A stretch of 39,177 bases of DNA from Saccoglossus kowalevskii (Eukaryota > Hemichordata > Enteropneusta > Harrimaniidae). Each line of letters opens with the position of its first letter. Position 1 is the stretch's first letter. Under the pieces are notes generated by a model. The model was not told the DNA's origin, did not search any database, and was given only the letters and a program-made list of their open reading frames with translations. The position numbers and the translations under genes were made by a program. The stretch spans positions 50,030 to 89,206 of the forward strand of contig NW_003146298.1 in the NCBI RefSeq assembly GCF_000003605.2, in the 5' to 3' direction. Shown in pieces: positions 1 through 10,586 of this stretch.

Positions 1-118
1 TATGTCGTTAAAAATTATGTAGTTACAGTTTGCCGGAAGAGCTTTTATATTGGTTGAAATGGAATATGTTTCATGTATAATTAGACAGGTATTAGATATA
101 TGTCAAATATACAAGCAC

Positions 119-349
119 CTTGTGTCTGTCCTGTTTATCTGCCCTTCTCACTACGATGACAATGACAGCGTACGCAACCAACACAATAATAACAGTGGAA
201 AATACCGCAGCGTTGCTCCCAAGGGTGGCAAACTTCTTGAATACGGTACTGAAGTCGATGGTGTTTGGTGGCGTGATGAACCCCGCCCCGAATGATGTCA
301 GATGGTTAGAGTAACACTTGGTATATTTGGTATTAGATTCCTTAGATAC
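119..349 (-). CDS. Exon 20: GPS cleavage site and first transmembrane helix
   Basis: A 231-nt phase 0-0 exon, acceptor attgacag, donor aag|gtgctt. It encodes the second GPS half, KCYSNHLTSFGAGF, with the autoproteolysis tripeptide His-Leu/Thr (cut between residues about 1067 and 1068 of the assembled protein). A tether-like segment (ITPPNTIDFSTVF) follows, then a hydrophobic helix (AVFSTVIIVLVAYAVIVIVV) at about residues 1096-1117, stopped by RR. In polycystin-1 relatives this helix leads into a cytoplasmic loop with a PLAT domain. After this donor the frame closes quickly, and no further exon is visible in bases 1-118. Confidence 0.9.
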
Positions 350-745
350 CTGTCAATAAAGAACACTTTTATTCTCAAAAAATATTATATATGCACTCAA
401 TTTTAATTGCGTGCCGTATACATATTTATAGATCGTGGCTGATTGTACTATAAATGCACACATGAATACTTAAGTTGTACGCTACCCCGATAACATATAT
501 ACTGAAATTGTTATTCTTTTATGAATATAATGACGGATATTAAAATGTTCAGTAAAGTATGTGCAATTTCTATAAGCATTTAATTCTCTCAATTGTCGCC
601 TAGGTAATTCAGGGATATGATATTTAGAACGCCTAATGACAGTCTAGCAATTATTTAACGACATCCACGAATATATCGACGTGTATATTATAGAAGATTT
701 CCGATTGTTGAAAACGCCTCCGCCCCTATCCTACGAACGTCGTCA

Positions 746-871
746 TAAAGAGCGGTGGTCGTCGAGTCGCGTCGTGTTCAATGTGGTAATCATAGCGACG
801 TACATAACGCGTGTAAAATACGTTGTTTGTTTACACGAAACATACGCTGCGCGACAACCACCACCCTTTAA
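746..871. repeat. CpG-rich short inverted-repeat element, copy A (intronic)
   Basis: About 126 bp in the intron between exons 19 and 20. The ends are inverted: left aaagagcggtggtcgtcg, right gacaaccaccacccttt. The core has CpG-rich words such as atagcgacgtacataacgcg. Related copies are at 24192 (inverted), 24742 and probably 22302. It looks like a MITE; no coding capacity. Confidence 0.6.
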
Positions 872-907
872 ATATATATTAATCAGTTTGAATTTAGTGT
901 GTCTTAC

Positions 908-996
908 TATGAGACCATCTGAGTGCCATGTGTCTGATCCACCATTGCGATACATACACGATGTAGCGTATACTTGGAGAGTGACATTACCTGCTT
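908..996 (-). CDS. Exon 19: GPS, first half
   Basis: An 89-nt exon, phase 1 to 0, acceptor tccccatag, donor ata|gtaaga. It encodes EAGNVTLQVYATSCMYRNGG then SDTWHSDGLI. Cys-x-Tyr, the Trp and the D-G-L step are the first half of a polycystin-type GPS, which has two cysteines rather than the four of adhesion GPCRs. The second half is in the next exon. Confidence 0.82.
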
Positions 997-1619
997 CTAT
1001 GGGGAGAAGAACTGTTAAATTATAAATGTAGTCGAGAATCTACTTGTGGGATTCTACGCCGAGACAAGCATATATTTCATGACAAATGACAATGGGTACA
1101 GTACATTATATTGGAAGAAGAAGGCGAATCACTGACTAAATAAATATGATCGAATACAACACTTAAACATCCGCCCAGATGTATCAATATTGTAAAAATT
1201 AAATACTATTGGCAAGTCGACAAATTATTCCCAACATTATTGAAAAATGTTATTTGATGCAATCACTGTCACTATAACAGACTTTAGTAACCATGATGAA
1301 AAATAAATGAATGCGAAAAGTGTTGTTTTTTGGGGGAAAATATGTTCCACCCCGCCGGGGCCACGAACTGTGGTTAATTTCACATGTCAGATATTCACCG
1401 ATATGATGTTACACTCTATGTATAATGAAATGAAGTTTTGCTTGGTGCTCTTTCAATACGACGCTCGAAATGTAATAATTTTGAAGATATTTAATTTACA
1501 CACATTAACATATATCGGTCAGGAATCTGTCAAGGCTTATTCAAACATCATTCTCGGGTCCCTGATAGTTACAACTCTTTATTCAAACAATCAGATCATC
1601 GTCCCCACAATACTGTTAC

Positions 1620-1881
1620 CTTCTACCGGCAACACCCCAATAAAGTATTGCCCCAAATCTTCCACATCGCCACTTGTTAACATCAGTGTGTATTTTAGTT
1701 CAGCTCTGACGTCATCTTCAACAGCGCCATCGTATTCTTCTTCCATCGGTAATGTGGCCCTGACGTCATAATCCAATATTGTTGGACGTTTACCTCTTCG
1801 TATGTAGATTTCGTAAATGTCGTTATTTTGTATCAAGTCAGGCAGCGCTACGATATTCAAAATGCCGGTCATTTCATTAAC
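1620..1881 (-). CDS. Exon 18: GAIN-like beta-sandwich, membrane-proximal
   Basis: A 262-nt exon, phase 0 to 1, acceptor catctgcag, donor gaag|gtaaca. It encodes 87 residues such as VNEMTGILNIVALPDLIQNN, an acidic loop (PMEEEYDGAVEDDV) and LGQYFIGVLPVE. The end resembles the strand before the GPS in polycystin-1 family GAIN regions (short G-x-Y-x-x-G-V pattern). Confidence 0.82.
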
Positions 1882-2118
1882 CTGCAGATGAACATGAACT
1901 CAATTTATCAGAGCACATTGCAACAAAGCATTCTTTATGTCATTCATTTAATATCTGAAGTATGAAACAGAAAGCTCTGGTTGTCCAGTTTATTTCAACT
2001 CATCTCCAAAAGTTATATCGTATTTATTTCATCTCCCGAACCAACAAAGACAACATGAGTACGGCGTCAGATGGAAAGTACAAAAACTGATGATATTGTA
2101 ATACATAAAACTACAAAC

Positions 2119-2231
2119 CTCAATACTTCCAATAAACATTTCATCAATTTTGAGCTCTGATGGTATCAGTTGCGTGGAAGGCTGAGACGGATTATACAGG
2201 ACGATTTCTATATATTCGTCTAAACTATTCA
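2119..2231 (-). CDS. Exon 17: GAIN-like beta segment
   Basis: A 113-nt exon, phase 1 to 0, acceptor tttgtttag, donor gag|gtttgt (a weaker donor). It encodes VNSLDEYIEIVLYNPSQPST followed by QLIPSELKIDEMF. Phase matches on both sides. Confidence 0.72.
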
Positions 2232-2349
2232 CTAAACAAATAAACAGATATGTAAATGATATGTCAACACTGCTATTTTGCGACATCGTATTGTAAATCT
2301 CCATCTAATGAGAGTTATGTTAAACTAAACACATTGTATACCGCGCGGC

Positions 2350-2440
2350 TCTTCGCTGCGCTAAGTTACGCTACGCTACACCACGCTACGCTACGCTACA
2401 TTACGCAACGTCACGTCACGTCACGCAATATCACGTCATT
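2350..2440. repeat. Pentanucleotide low-complexity tracts
   Basis: A run of ctacg-type units (about 2363-2402) passes into gtcac-type units (2408-2437), inside the intron between exons 16 and 17. Simple tandem repeat with unusually high CpG for this AT-rich window. No coding role is inferred. Confidence 0.7.
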
Positions 2441-2483
2441 ATATTATATGTACTGTCCGACGTTGCACACTTGCTTTTCCTAC

Positions 2484-2580
2484 CTTCTATAGCATTTCCA
2501 TCAGAATCAAATAATTCTAACGTTAAAACATTTGTTGTGATATCTGAGTCTGGCCATATCATGAGAGAAAAATGTTTCAA
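2484..2580 (-). CDS. Exon 16: GAIN-like beta segment
   Basis: A 97-nt exon, phase 0 to 1, after a very strong polypyrimidine tract (tttttttttgcag); donor gaag|gtagga. It encodes LKHFSLMIWPDSDITTNVLT then LELFDSDGNAIE. The D-S-D-G-N turn between strands is typical of sandwich folds. The pentanucleotide tracts at 2350-2440 lie about 45 bp past the donor, in the following intron. Confidence 0.78.
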
Positions 2581-2880
2581 CTGCAAAAAAAAAACAATAA
2601 CACTATTATTCACAAACTGATTCATCGATATTTTTTTGTATGACTGTGACCAGTGTATTCAGTTAATAGTTGTATGATAATACTGTGTAATTAAACAGTC
2701 CAAACATGACATATTTCACGTAAAGAAATCAATTCATTTGAATACTGATGTACCAGACTGACTACTGTTCGATGAGATCACAATCCTCTGCATTTGTACA
2801 ACATTATCTTATGCAAATACAATTTGAAAAAAAAACATTGTTCAGAGTGTACAATAATATTTAGTGTAAATCTCAGTTAC

Positions 2881-3120
2881 CTTGATATCAACAAATTCTT
2901 CATACATTCCTTCGGGCAGCATGGTATCTGTATCGGGTAGTTTAAGTGAATCATTCCTAATTATAAACTTTTTACCGACAATCTGAGATTTGTGAGCCCT
3001 CTCCAAAACAAGAGTTACTGTCGCACTCGATATCTTAACTGGCGATTCCCCTTGTACTCTGGTGTTGAGCACGCTGGTAGAAATAGAGTCTAATGAATCG
3101 ATAACAAGAAGTATGAGATC
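2881..3120 (-). CDS. Exon 15: GAIN-like beta-sandwich segment
   Basis: A 240-nt phase 0-0 exon, acceptor gttttcgtag, donor aag|gtaact, 80 residues. It starts DLILLVIDSLDSISTSVLNT and runs through alternating beta-type segments (ISSATVTLVLERAHKS, KLPDTDTMLPEG). This matches GAIN beta-sandwich composition, including the L-P-rich turn. Confidence 0.8.
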
Positions 3121-3554
3121 CTACGAAAACACAAAAATGATAATATAAGAACAATAAACAGTTTTAACAATTAAATATGCAAATCAATGCATGGACGTAT
3201 ATTCTGACTAATGCAATAGCAGTATTTAGTAGATTAACGGAACAGTGGAAATGAACCCATTGTTTTCGTCATTCCACATATTTGTCAATTTGCAGACCCA
3301 GAATCAGGTCAATCAACACCTACTGAAATACCAGAATCTCTGATGCAATCCAATAAAAGTGAACACGTATATTTATACAGTTTTGTAATTCTGATAGTTA
3401 TTCGTAAACGCGTTTACTTTGCGACCACGTTGCACACTCAAGTTATCATATAAACAGAGCCATTCGATTCAGCCGTCCTCTTTCTTTCAGCGGTAACATT
3501 CGTGTTGTTCGATTGATAGATGTGTCATACAATAATAATACAAGTTTAAGTTAC

Positions 3555-3613
3555 CTCTGAATCGTTCCGAAACGACACGCCACTCAGTATGTTACTGGCT
3601 ACTGTGGTAATTT
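3555..3613 (-). CDS. Exon 14: short GAIN-like segment
   Basis: A 59-nt exon, phase 1 to 0, acceptor tttttcatag, donor gag|gtaact. It encodes EITTVASNILSGVSFRNDSE, a segment like the conserved helix (ASNIL..VS) that precedes the beta-sandwich of GAIN domains. It has a potential N-glycosylation site (NDS). It can be placed because both splice phases fit. Confidence 0.65.
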
Positions 3614-4134
3614 CTATGAAAAAAATCAATTTATATTTCAGTAAAGTATTATTTTAATGTACAAAACGTTTAACTAATGTTACTACGATGACAATGCTAA
3701 CTCATGCAGTATTAAGGAGCACTGGCAAGCCGCAACGGCTATCGGGATAATTGCTGCAGAAACTAAGTTGTGTATAATTGATTAACGTAAAGCCACCATA
3801 TGTAGTGTTTGCGTTGGTGTCAAAAATGTGTGAATGTTGGCAATTCATATTCCTGATTCTACAAAAATACGAACCTCACATCCTTGTATATTATGCGGAA
3901 CCACATATAATATTGCCAATATAACAGGAAGTAAGTCACGTGCTTTTTCAAGATATATATTAGCAGTCAATTAACATCAGGGGTTACAAGCAATATCATA
4001 ACAATAAAATGCCTTAGATTGTTATCCTGATTCTATGAAGTCTATGAACAACATAATGTACATAAATTAGGTCGTGTTGTAATATTTCCGTGTGCTCGTA
4101 ACAACAACCCTATATCATGTCGACCAGTACTCAC

Positions 4135-4216
4135 CTCCAGCAATCACCACAATGTCTTCATTGTCTTCGACATTCAGTTCACTTATCGTGGACGTCAATT
4201 TGTTTAAGCAAGATAT
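4135..4216 (-). CDS. Exon 13: GAIN-like segment
   Basis: An 82-nt exon, phase 0 to 1, acceptor ttttcgtag, donor gag|gtgagt. It encodes ISCLNKLTSTISELNVEDNE plus DIVVIAG. Short but phase-consistent on both sides; assignment depends on the neighbouring exons rather than a distinctive motif. Confidence 0.65.
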
Positions 4217-5063
4217 CTACGAAAACGAACCGAAACAAAAATACGCTAAAGAGCAAATATTTGGCCAAAATAACTGTCATATGTCATTTACGTGTCCAGC
4301 GGTATTACAACTCGGGACAGAATAGCTTGACCAATGTAAGTACGCTGAGGCGCTGGTTATTAATACCGTCCTTGTGTTACGTTGTTGTTTTTATTCGTCA
4401 CCGTGTCTTATTTTGATGACATGCGGTTAAACCCTAATGGATCTAGATCGATGCGAGAATACTTTTTCCAATCAGCGCACATTCAGGGGACCGGCATACT
4501 TCGCTATCAAAACTCGAGAACCTGTTAATATTTTGCTAGCACTTTTTAAAAAAAATCTGAATATCATACTACTGATTGTATGGCAACTTTATAATGATTA
4601 CTTGAACATTTTGTTGAAAACGAAAACGTTATTGCATTCCGTGATTTCAAGGGCAGAGAATAAAACGTTCCCTGCGAGCAAACTTCTGTTAATCACTGTT
4701 GTGTAACAGTGACGGCAAATCAGTTATCTGTTTATAAGCAGGATTTTTTTTATATCTACTGTTTTAACACTTTAACAGACAGGCCATTGAATTTGAACAA
4801 TAAAAGGAATTAGTGCGCAAAACCATTGATACAGGCAAACAATATTACGGTAATGCGCATGCACGGTAGACGACTTTAGACACGTGATATTATATATAAT
4901 GTATAATAGGTGTGAAATTGGAAAATGTGACGTAATTGAATGGGTATTTTTTGCATGGCTCTTCGCACTATACGTACATTATTATTGCTGTTGCTTCGTT
5001 CGCCTGACAGAAAGAAAAAAAGGATATTATGATAATAACGGTTATAATATTAGTTGGAATTAC

Positions 5064-5195
5064 CGTTTCATGTAATGTTAGTTGTTCTGGGTCCACTGTT
5101 AGCATATTCAATAAATTGGCTATGGATACTATGTCACTGTATTCTGCATTCCATGACAGCATTTGCTCCAAAATTTTTACACCTTCTTGGCGTGC
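5064..5195 (-). CDS. Exon 12: helical GAIN-like segment
   Basis: A 132-nt phase 0-0 exon, acceptor cttacttacag, donor acg|gtaatt. The 44 residues (ARQEGVKILEQMLSWNAEYS, then LLNMLTVDPEQLTLHET) have amphipathic helical character like the helical GAIN subdomain of GPS receptors. No catalytic residues are expected here. Confidence 0.78.
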
Positions 5196-5613
5196 CTGTA
5201 AGTAAGTGTATACATGTTTTGTAGGTTTTGAAACTTCACGCAGTGTTATCATAATGCAACAATGTTGGAAAAACAATATTTATTCCCTGAACTTACCTTT
5301 CGTTGGACAGTGTCGTTTGTCGCCTAAATTTGAAAAAAGTCAATCAAACCATTAATATTAATATTAATATTCACAGGTTAACGGGAGAGGGCGTACTCAA
5401 TGAACAATTCGGCAATGATATAATTATTTCAGAAAAACAGTTCAATTTCGTGCTGCAACACGAATACACAAAAGGTAAATGCGATAGAGCATGTGTGACT
5501 CGCGAATGTATTAAACATTATGCAAATTAGTTGGAGAACATATCATTGCTATACAGTATACAATTTTAATCAAACGCAAGACATAAAATGAGTAAATGTA
5601 AACACAATTTCAC

Positions 5614-5757
5614 CTCATTTAACAAGGATGCAGCTACGGACAAAAAAGTTAAAGTTCGAGAAAGGTCTTCATCTTCAAGTAATTTGTTAAGTGTTCCATT
5701 TTGATAAATCATCTCGAACACGATTGCTTCAGCGTTCGAACTGTTCGGCGGATAAAC
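5614..5757 (-). CDS. Exon 11: REJ/GAIN junction
   Basis: A 144-nt phase 0-0 exon, acceptor gaattag, donor gag|gtgaaa. It begins VYPPNSSNAEAIVFEM and becomes helical (TLNKLLEDEDLSRTLTFLSV). It has two potential N-glycosylation sites (NSS, NGT). Such a helical run after REJ matches the start of the GAIN-like region in polycystin-1 relatives. Confidence 0.78.
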
Positions 5758-6451
5758 CTAATTCAACAAAGACATCGAACATAGAATATATATATATATT
5801 TTTTAGCTTTTCGGCAATGAGGAAAATATACTGGAGAACAATCTAAAGCAAAATGTGAAGATTAAGCGATGGTATATTTGTTAGCGTGTTAATCTTGTGT
5901 CAGGTCGGTTGCGAGAACAATTCTTGGAGTCGATGTTTTACTCAGCAGTACAAATCAGAGTACAGTCTACCGTGTATTTCAAACACGTGGTATCGGATTC
6001 AGGCGACTAGCTCAATAGCACTAAAAAACGCTTTTGAATCAGGAAATATGGTAAAAAATATATATCCGGAAATGTCGTCTGGTAGAATAAACATAAAAAT
6101 AATAAATAATTATCCCATGGTACAATTCTACATTACGTAACACTGACATTTGTTCATGCTAAAGAAAGAAATCGAAAATGTAATTACGTACCCATTGAAC
6201 GATCAAATGGGCTATTGTATCGGCAGTTATGGCGTAAACAGTAACAGCTTTATCATTTATTTGAGACGTAACAAGACAAAACAAGCTGTTTCATTAAACA
6301 ATTAACCTTGTTACACATCCAGCTCCCTGTATTAGTTAAATGAATTCACACTGTTATTCTATCGCGTTGTAGGGTAACTGGCTTTTGTTTGTGAACATAC
6401 AGGCGGAGTTCAAAATGCCATCTGGTATATTTATATAATTGATGACATTAC

Positions 6452-6717
6452 CTTTATCCGCACATTATAGTCACTGTATGCACCGTACGTGTCATATACC
6501 CTGGTCTTTACACTAACATCATAGTCGTATTCAGCAAACCCCATTGCTAATTGTATTCCTGTCACATTTAAATCGCCACCAAGCGAATTGACTTTTATCA
6601 ATGATGATAACAGTTGCGTCCCGATTGGACGTCCAAATATTTCATAAGAAACAACAGTTCCGTCGGCATCAGCGATACTATTACATTCCACGCGAAACAG
6701 TGTAGCCAGTGCAACCC
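6452..6717 (-). CDS. Exon 10: C-terminal REJ module
   Basis: A 266-nt exon, phase 1 to 0, acceptor ctttccag, donor aaag|gtaatg. It follows the GGNC-V-SP motif directly, as in other REJ modules: GVALATLFRVECNSIADADG, then VVSYEIFGRP, ending in the strand pattern VYDTYGAYSDYNVRIK. It splices in phase 0 straight to the exon at 5614-5757; no exon is needed between them. Confidence 0.85.
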
Positions 6718-6959
6718 CTGGAAAGTAATAAAGCGGTTATAAAAGGGTCCTATTTTGGTGCTAAAATATTTATTTTCTTCTTCAATATTTGGAAAAGTAT
6801 GTTCAACTATTTCATTTAGAGAACATACAAGAGACAAGATGTACTTGACCTTTGACCAAAGATTTGTTGCATCAGTATTGTAATAAGCAAAAGGGGCCAG
6901 TGGCCTATAAGAGCAAATAAAAAAAATATATGTAAAGTTAAAATATTTAGAGAACATAC

Positions 6960-7229
6960 CTACTACAGGTGAAACAAAACAATTCCCACCAGAGGGAGGT
7001 TCGTTCACAGTAAAGTCGTATGTACGTTTCGGGAATGTATAAGCAGAATGAGTCGCCCATGCAAACAATGCATATCTTTCACCGCCTCCTAACTCGTTTT
7101 TCTTGATAATAATATAATCACCAGTAATTCCTGTAATGACACAATAACGATATGATGTGTTCCATGCATATTTAGAGGTCATTAAAAAGGAAATCCTCGT
7201 GAGTGGCCTCGGTATTTTAATGACGCTTT
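6960..7229 (-). CDS. Exon 9: central REJ module
   Basis: A 270-nt phase 1-1 exon, acceptor tgttatcag, donor gtag|gtatgt. It shows REJ hallmarks: the Y-x-F-T-V-N-x-P-P run and the strongly conserved GGNCFVSPVVG near its end (TYDFTVNEPPSGGNCFVSP). Upstream is NTSYRYCVITGITGDYIIIK. REJ modules in this family form the long fibronectin-like stalk next to the GAIN region. Confidence 0.88.
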
Positions 7230-7941
7230 CTGATAACACAGATTATAACCCCTTTCCTGTTTCCATTGTTTCTGCTTTCTTCGCCAACATAGACCAGTCA
7301 TTCTAGCAAAAAAAGGGGGGGCAACCCGTCACAAATTGCAACAGAAATATTTTTTTCACGGTGCTTTTCGGAAAGGTATCTAGATTGACATACCAAAAGT
7401 CTAGGAAAATCAAGGCTTCCGAAATATACCTAATTTGCATATATTCAAAATGGCCGTTTTGCACATTTTTACAACATGGAAATATAATAACTATTTTGAC
7501 ATATCTTTAATTATAGATGAGGTATTTTAAAAAATCATGATGCTATGGTGCTGTTTTAAGTCGGAGAAGGTATGAGAGTGCCAAATGTGTTGATTGGGTA
7601 GATGAAAATTAGCATAAATTCAATATAGCCGCGATAATATAATTATTAATGTAACTTCTCTTCCGGCTTCTCTTCTATGTGGCATAAGTAATAAGTTTAA
7701 GATGCTAGAATCCAATTTTAAACAGAATCGCACAGTACAGAAAAGATGTAAATAAATGGTTTCCTGGGTAGAAGGATGCTTCATCTGCATAAATCCAACA
7801 TGGCTGTCACATCTAAAAAAATATGATATACTATATACATAATAGACCATTTAAACGTAAATTTTCTACTCTAAAACTATATTTTTGATTTAACAAACTG
7901 TATTAAATAGTTATAATTCTGTCCAAAAGTTTATTATTTGA

Positions 7942-8150
7942 TTAATGTAATTGATAATCATCATCGCTATCTTCATCAGATATCTGAACTACATTTGTGC
8001 ATCCAGATCCTCGACATTGATCATGACCACAAACTGCAGAACATTCAAGGTTGTGCTTTCTGCAGGTACATCTGAGACTGCAACAGTGTGTGGAGCAGTA
8101 GCATCTCACTATCCTCAAGAGAAATTCAGTTGCTGTCTTCTTGTCAGTAG
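7942..8150 (-). pseudogene. ORF tail with CXC-type cysteine cluster
   Basis: The last ~65 codons of an ORF closing with TAA at 7942. It contains RCYCSTHCCSLRCTCRKHNL followed by ECSAVCGHDQCRGSGCTNV, then an acidic tail (ISDEDSDDDY). The spacing of C-x-C and C-x-x-C pairs resembles the tesmin/TSO1 CXC zinc-binding motif, which also occurs at the end of uncharacterised invertebrate proteins. Upstream the frame runs into DIRS-derived sequence at about 8150, so the N-terminal part is missing. Probably the remnant of the protein encoded by the inverted-repeat element. Confidence 0.5.
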
Positions 8151-8154
8151 TCAA

Positions 8155-9655
8155 AAGTTTGAGTGGTGCCGATCGGAGATGCTCAAAGGGCAGTCTGCTT
8201 AGAGTGGCCAACAAAACCGATAAGTTCCAATTGGTTGTCTCCCTCGCTCGAGGTCAGGCCTCTGATTAAACAGTAAACAGTCTCCTAATGGTAGGACAAC
8301 CGGCTAGCCCCGTCCCCCAAGAATCCCAATGGTGGGTGACAAGGCTGACATATAGCCAACAATAGCTGAAAAGACATGTCCATTTCGTTCAAACGGTGGA
8401 CGGAAAGTCAGCTGTCTGGCCAACAAATGGATGTCCCTTCCACTACACAAATCAGTGTACGCATGTCATTTCGAGGTGTAGGCTGTGTTGGTGGGATTCC
8501 TGTTTGCCCTGGCCAAGACGTTGGCAGCCCAGTCAGAAATAAATCTGAGTGAGTCAACTGAAAGCCTAGATGCGTGTAAGTGGTACACCGCTGTATTCCA
8601 GGTACCAAGGAAAAATTTGCTCCGCTAGGACTGAAAACGATGGGGATCTGGTGCCCCCTCCTTGTAGCTATAGGATACCACCACTGTGTTGTCCGTGTGA
8701 AATAAAACTCTGTGGTCTTGAACTATGGGTATAAAGTGAAATAGTGCTAAGCACACTTCGTTCATTTCGAGCCAGTTGATATGGCAGTCTTGAATCTAAC
8801 GCAGGGGCCATATTTTCCGTTGGGCTTGTACAATAGGTGCGCTCCCCAACATGTAAGGGAGGCATCCGTTTCCAATGTTATAGCCGTGGCGAGGGGACCC
8901 CCTGCCTGAGGTTGGCAATTGCCGACCACCAAGGCAAGGTATCCCTTGCTTGGTCCGAGAGTGTTACTCACCTCTTAAGTTCTCGTAAGAGAGCCCGGTG
9001 TTGCAACAAAAGTGCGCTGTATTGGGTAGCTGCGTAACACAGCCTGGCGGAACTACCCTGAGAACCACTGACATCATTTCGATGATCCGACTTAGTTCTC
9101 GGAGGGACACAGAGGGAACGCTGACTAGGGGTTCGGCTAGGTTTAGGCAATGGGTCTGCAATGACTGTACCAAGACCACCTCTGTGTCGAACTCCCTGGC
9201 CAGGAACAGCAACTGATGTGTTGGTTGAGGGTGGGACGTGTTCGATTTACTAGAAGCACAACTGGCCTAGAAAATCTGGTGTTAGCCTTAATGTTTGACT
9301 AACCACCCCTTGTTGGTTGGATGGCAACCAGCCATCTAGGTACACGTTGATGTTTACCGATGTGATGTGTACTCAAGCAGCAGTAGCACCACCTGTTTCT
9401 ACACTCTGGTGAATACGTATGGAGCCATGCAAAACCTGATGGGGGGCACCAAGGTCCGCCCATCAACTCCGTCCGTGCGTTTCCCCCTACGTCCAGCACT
9501 CGGTGGGATCCAAAGCAATACCGAATGTAGGACTCTGGATCCTGGAGAGTGACTGTTTCAGGATCGAGCGTGGGGAGGGTGGTTGAATATCGGGTCACTA
9601 GGATCGATGTTCCCTCCTCATTCCACGGCGTGGCTCACAGAGTCATTACGAGGAA
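8155..9655 (-). pseudogene. Decayed DIRS-like fragment (RT and RNase H remnants), copy 1
   Basis: GC-rich and clearly related to the copy at 34.3-38.6 kb in the same orientation: plus-strand ttgagtggtgccgatcg at 8164 against ttgagtggtgctgatcg near 35774. On the minus strand, in order: an RT block (APYVFTRV; motif C reads YLDGWL at 9331-9342), RT connection (REFDTEVVLV...VSLRELSRII), RNase H start (ITLETDASLTCWGAHL near 8830-8880) and the segment LSRLPFEHLRSAPLKLLT at its end. Several stops and frameshifts separate the blocks. The recombinase and most of gag are absent. Confidence 0.7.
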
Positions 9656-10180
9656 CAGACTTTGAGGGGCTGCCCAAGGTTGCACATTTAAATGATACTA
9701 TTTTGACGGCCATATTGGTTTTATGCAAATAGGATTATTATTCAATAAAATATTTTACGATCACATACATTCACACACATCAAACCATATACTTGAATAT
9801 CTAAAAAATGTCATCTAGAATTAAAGATATGTCCTAATAGTTATATTTTCCATGTTGTGAAAATGCACCAAACGGCCATTTTGAATATATGCAAATTAAG
9901 TATATTACGGAAGCCTAGATTTTCCTAGACTTTTAGTATGTCAATATAGGCGCCTCCCCGGAATGTATTGCGAAGAAATTATGCCTGTTACAATTTGTGT
10001 TGGGTCAAACCACAAATTGATCCAACACTAAACATGGTGAATGCAACCGAAATCATATTGTGGACGTTGGATGTTGCATTAATGTTGGTCCAGTTTATAG
10101 TATCATATTTGGTGTATTTCTTTTATTAGTAACAATATTTGTGATAAAGGTAAATAGTGCCAGTGCTACGTTTTCCATAC

Positions 10181-10329
10181 CTGTACTGGTCATGTTGGCA
10201 AACGAGTCCACTGTTGTTATGCCGGCTGTTGTCTCAAACAATCCCCATTCTATCCTTGGTTGGACAGTGTCAGGACAATCAAGGCAGTTTACTCTGGCAC
10301 GAAGTCTTATTTTCGGGTTGGTGTGATTT
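10181..10329 (-). CDS. Exon 8: start of REJ module
   Basis: A 149-nt exon, phase 2 to 1, between acceptor ctgcaacag and donor acag|gtatgg; the frame was found only by matching phase to exon 7. It encodes KIRLRARVNCLDC...QPRIEWGLFE, the typical opening of an REJ (receptor for egg jelly) module: paired cysteines followed by a Trp in a beta-strand context. The next intron, 10180 to 7230, carries the inverted-repeat/DIRS insertion. Confidence 0.75.
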
Positions 10330-10586
10330 CTGTTGCAGTTGTGAATGCAGCTGACAATGATATAAAATGTTGGAAATCACTGGCAACGAATATCGCAATG
10401 ACAGAATATCTCCCATCGTTCAACTGGCTCTTTACTTCATTGAGGTCAAGCAATTAAACGATAGGGAAATATACTACAAGTATTCAAACAAATCACCGAG
10501 CACATTACATTTGCATGTTTCTCACATATAATAGTGGAGCCAACATTGTAAAAGAAACTTTTAACAAAGTGTAAAGTAGTGAGTAC

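Larger units (their letters stand above)
7321..10006. mobile_element. Inverted-repeat element containing a DIRS fragment, within an REJ-region intron
   Basis: The left arm (7321 to about 7560) is the reverse complement of the right arm (about 9770-10006) with scattered differences. Matching landmarks include acaaattg-aacag, gacata-c-aaagtctag, tttgcatatattcaaaatgg and gacatatctttaatt. The arms therefore exceed 200 bp. Between them lie a cysteine-cluster ORF tail (7942-8150) and a GC-rich DIRS-like fragment (about 8155-9655). It sits between exons 9 and 8 of the receptor gene without touching either. A foldback-type transposon later hit by a DIRS element explains the nesting best. A single DIRS with long inverted ends is an alternative. 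I could not define a target-site duplication. Confidence 0.65.

Noticed and set aside
4437-4706. Plus-strand 89-codon ORF inside an intron of the receptor gene
   Set aside because: No motif, composition matches the surrounding intron.
6192-6262. Open segment ending tgg|gtacgt on the minus strand (..AVTVYAITADTIAHLIVQW) between exons 10 and 11
   Set aside because: Its possible acceptors give phase 1 or 2, while exon 10 ends in phase 0 and joins exon 11 directly in phase 0 with a sensible REJ-like continuation (IK|VYPP).
10060-10326. Plus-strand 88-codon ORF with a hydrophobic start
   Set aside because: It overlaps the REJ exon on the opposite strand, whose cysteines, Trp and phase are convincing; this is its shadow.
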